From: Chloracidobacterium thermophilum B
Lineage (GTDB): Bacteria; Acidobacteriota; Blastocatellia; Chloracidobacteriales; Chloracidobacteriaceae
Length of the DNA: 64,000 nt
Direction: 5' to 3'
Assembly: GCF_000226295.1 (NCBI RefSeq)
Contig: NC_016024.1
Coordinates: 2,463,501 to 2,527,500 of the forward strand
Part shown: positions 63,704 through 64,000 of the stretch, piece after piece
Numbering within the stretch: position 1 is the stretch's first letter
Layout: every line of letters begins with the position of its first letter
The notes under the pieces: generated by a model
What the model was told of the DNA's origin: nothing
What the model saw: only the letters and a program-made list of their open reading frames with translations
Databases searched by the model: none
Made by a program: the position numbers and the translations under genes

Positions 63704-64000
63704 TCAATCCGGGCGACTGGGCTGGGTGCCAGGCTGGGCGATGGCGCGCAGTTTGTCCAGCGCCCGGGTGTAGCGCATTTTGGCTGCGGACAGTCCCAAG
63801 TCAAGGCTCGCGGCAATTTCGGAAAACTCCAGCCCCACGCTCAGGCGCAGCAGGACGATGAGCCGGTCTTCTGGCGTGAGACAGGCCAGCAGGCGTTCAG
63901 CGTCAAGGCGGGCTTCGGTCTGCTGGAGCTGGCGTTGTTTGTCGTCGGGCAGGTGGGCGGTTTCTTCACTCTCCAGGGTTTCCAACCGGTGGGTTTTCTG
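63704..64000 (-). CDS. Sigma-70 family factor, C-terminal part (cut by window edge)
   Basis: The last ~98 residues of a sigma factor. LTPEDRLIVLLRLSVGLEFS and EIAASLDLGLSAAKMRYTRALDKLR form region 4, the -35-binding helix-turn-helix, of the ECF type. The frame continues to the right edge without a clear start, so the gene extends outside the window. A remnant of the same 3' end is at 62702-62769. Confidence 0.85.
   Translation of the reverse strand, partial: QKTHRLETLESEETAHLPDDKQRQLQQTEARLDAERLLACLTPEDRLIVLLRLSVGLEFSEIAASLDLGLSAAKMRYTRALDKLRAIAQPGTQPSRPD

Overview
This is a GC-rich (above 60% by eye), gene-dense bacterial chromosome segment. It comes from a Gram-negative, outer-membrane organism, as shown by LpxD, an HldE/RfaE-type heptose kinase and a SurA-like periplasmic factor. 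It also carries plant/cyanobacterial-type carotenoid enzymes, a membrane pyrophosphatase, a eukaryotic-like Ser/Thr kinase and a large delta-60/BACON-type secreted protein. Together these best fit the Acidobacteriota, possibly the phototrophic Chloracidobacterium lineage. That assignment is inference; no rRNA or photosynthesis marker gene lies in the window.

Layout. 0-3.6 kb: a + strand run of overlapping genes (a glutamate-dehydrogenase-family protein lacking its lysines, a methyltransferase, lpxD, a secreted protein). 3.6-4.7 kb: repeat array 1. 4.7-11 kb: a ComEC-like metallo-beta-lactamase protein, a TMTC-like membrane/TPR protein, a zinc-ribbon protein, a NUDIX-metallo-beta-lactamase fusion, a TonB-domain protein and an IS200-like transposase. 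11.0-11.8 kb: array 2. 11.9-17 kb: a 1697-residue secreted protein. 17.8-19.5 kb: array 3. 19.5-24.4 kb: a WD40 protein and a CobW GTPase, divergent from an ABC transporter whose permease has a His-rich loop. 24.4-25.9 kb: array 4. 25.9-36.6 kb: carotenoid desaturase/isomerase, miaA, tRNA-Ser, an AtpZ-like protein, kynurenine monooxygenase, Ser/Thr kinase, truA, uppS and tsaB. 36.6-45.2 kb: gcvPB, a broken membrane-protein gene, hppA, an orphan permease and an AAA-ATPase/DUF4276 pair. 45.3-53.8 kb: 2Fe-2S ferredoxin, valS, crtP-like, an exported amidohydrolase and an acyl-CoA carboxyltransferase. 53.8-57 kb: dusB, heptose kinase and wecB. 57.2-62.7 kb: a radical SAM pair, a GAF protein, tRNA-Arg and tRNA-Leu, a trpF variant, murA and a SurA-like protein. 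62.7-64 kb: a toxin-antitoxin module between duplicated scars, then a sigma factor cut by the window edge.

The most unusual structure is the set of four arrays of short hairpins. Each array is bounded by inward-facing copies of one 26-nt hairpin, and the stems vary by paired substitutions. One array starts 7 bp after the IS200-like transposase gene, which suggests a REP/RAYT-like element family. Other points of interest are two apparent loss-of-active-site paralogues (the GDH-family protein and TrpF), the AAA/DUF4276 candidate defence pair, and the scarred toxin-antitoxin insertion.
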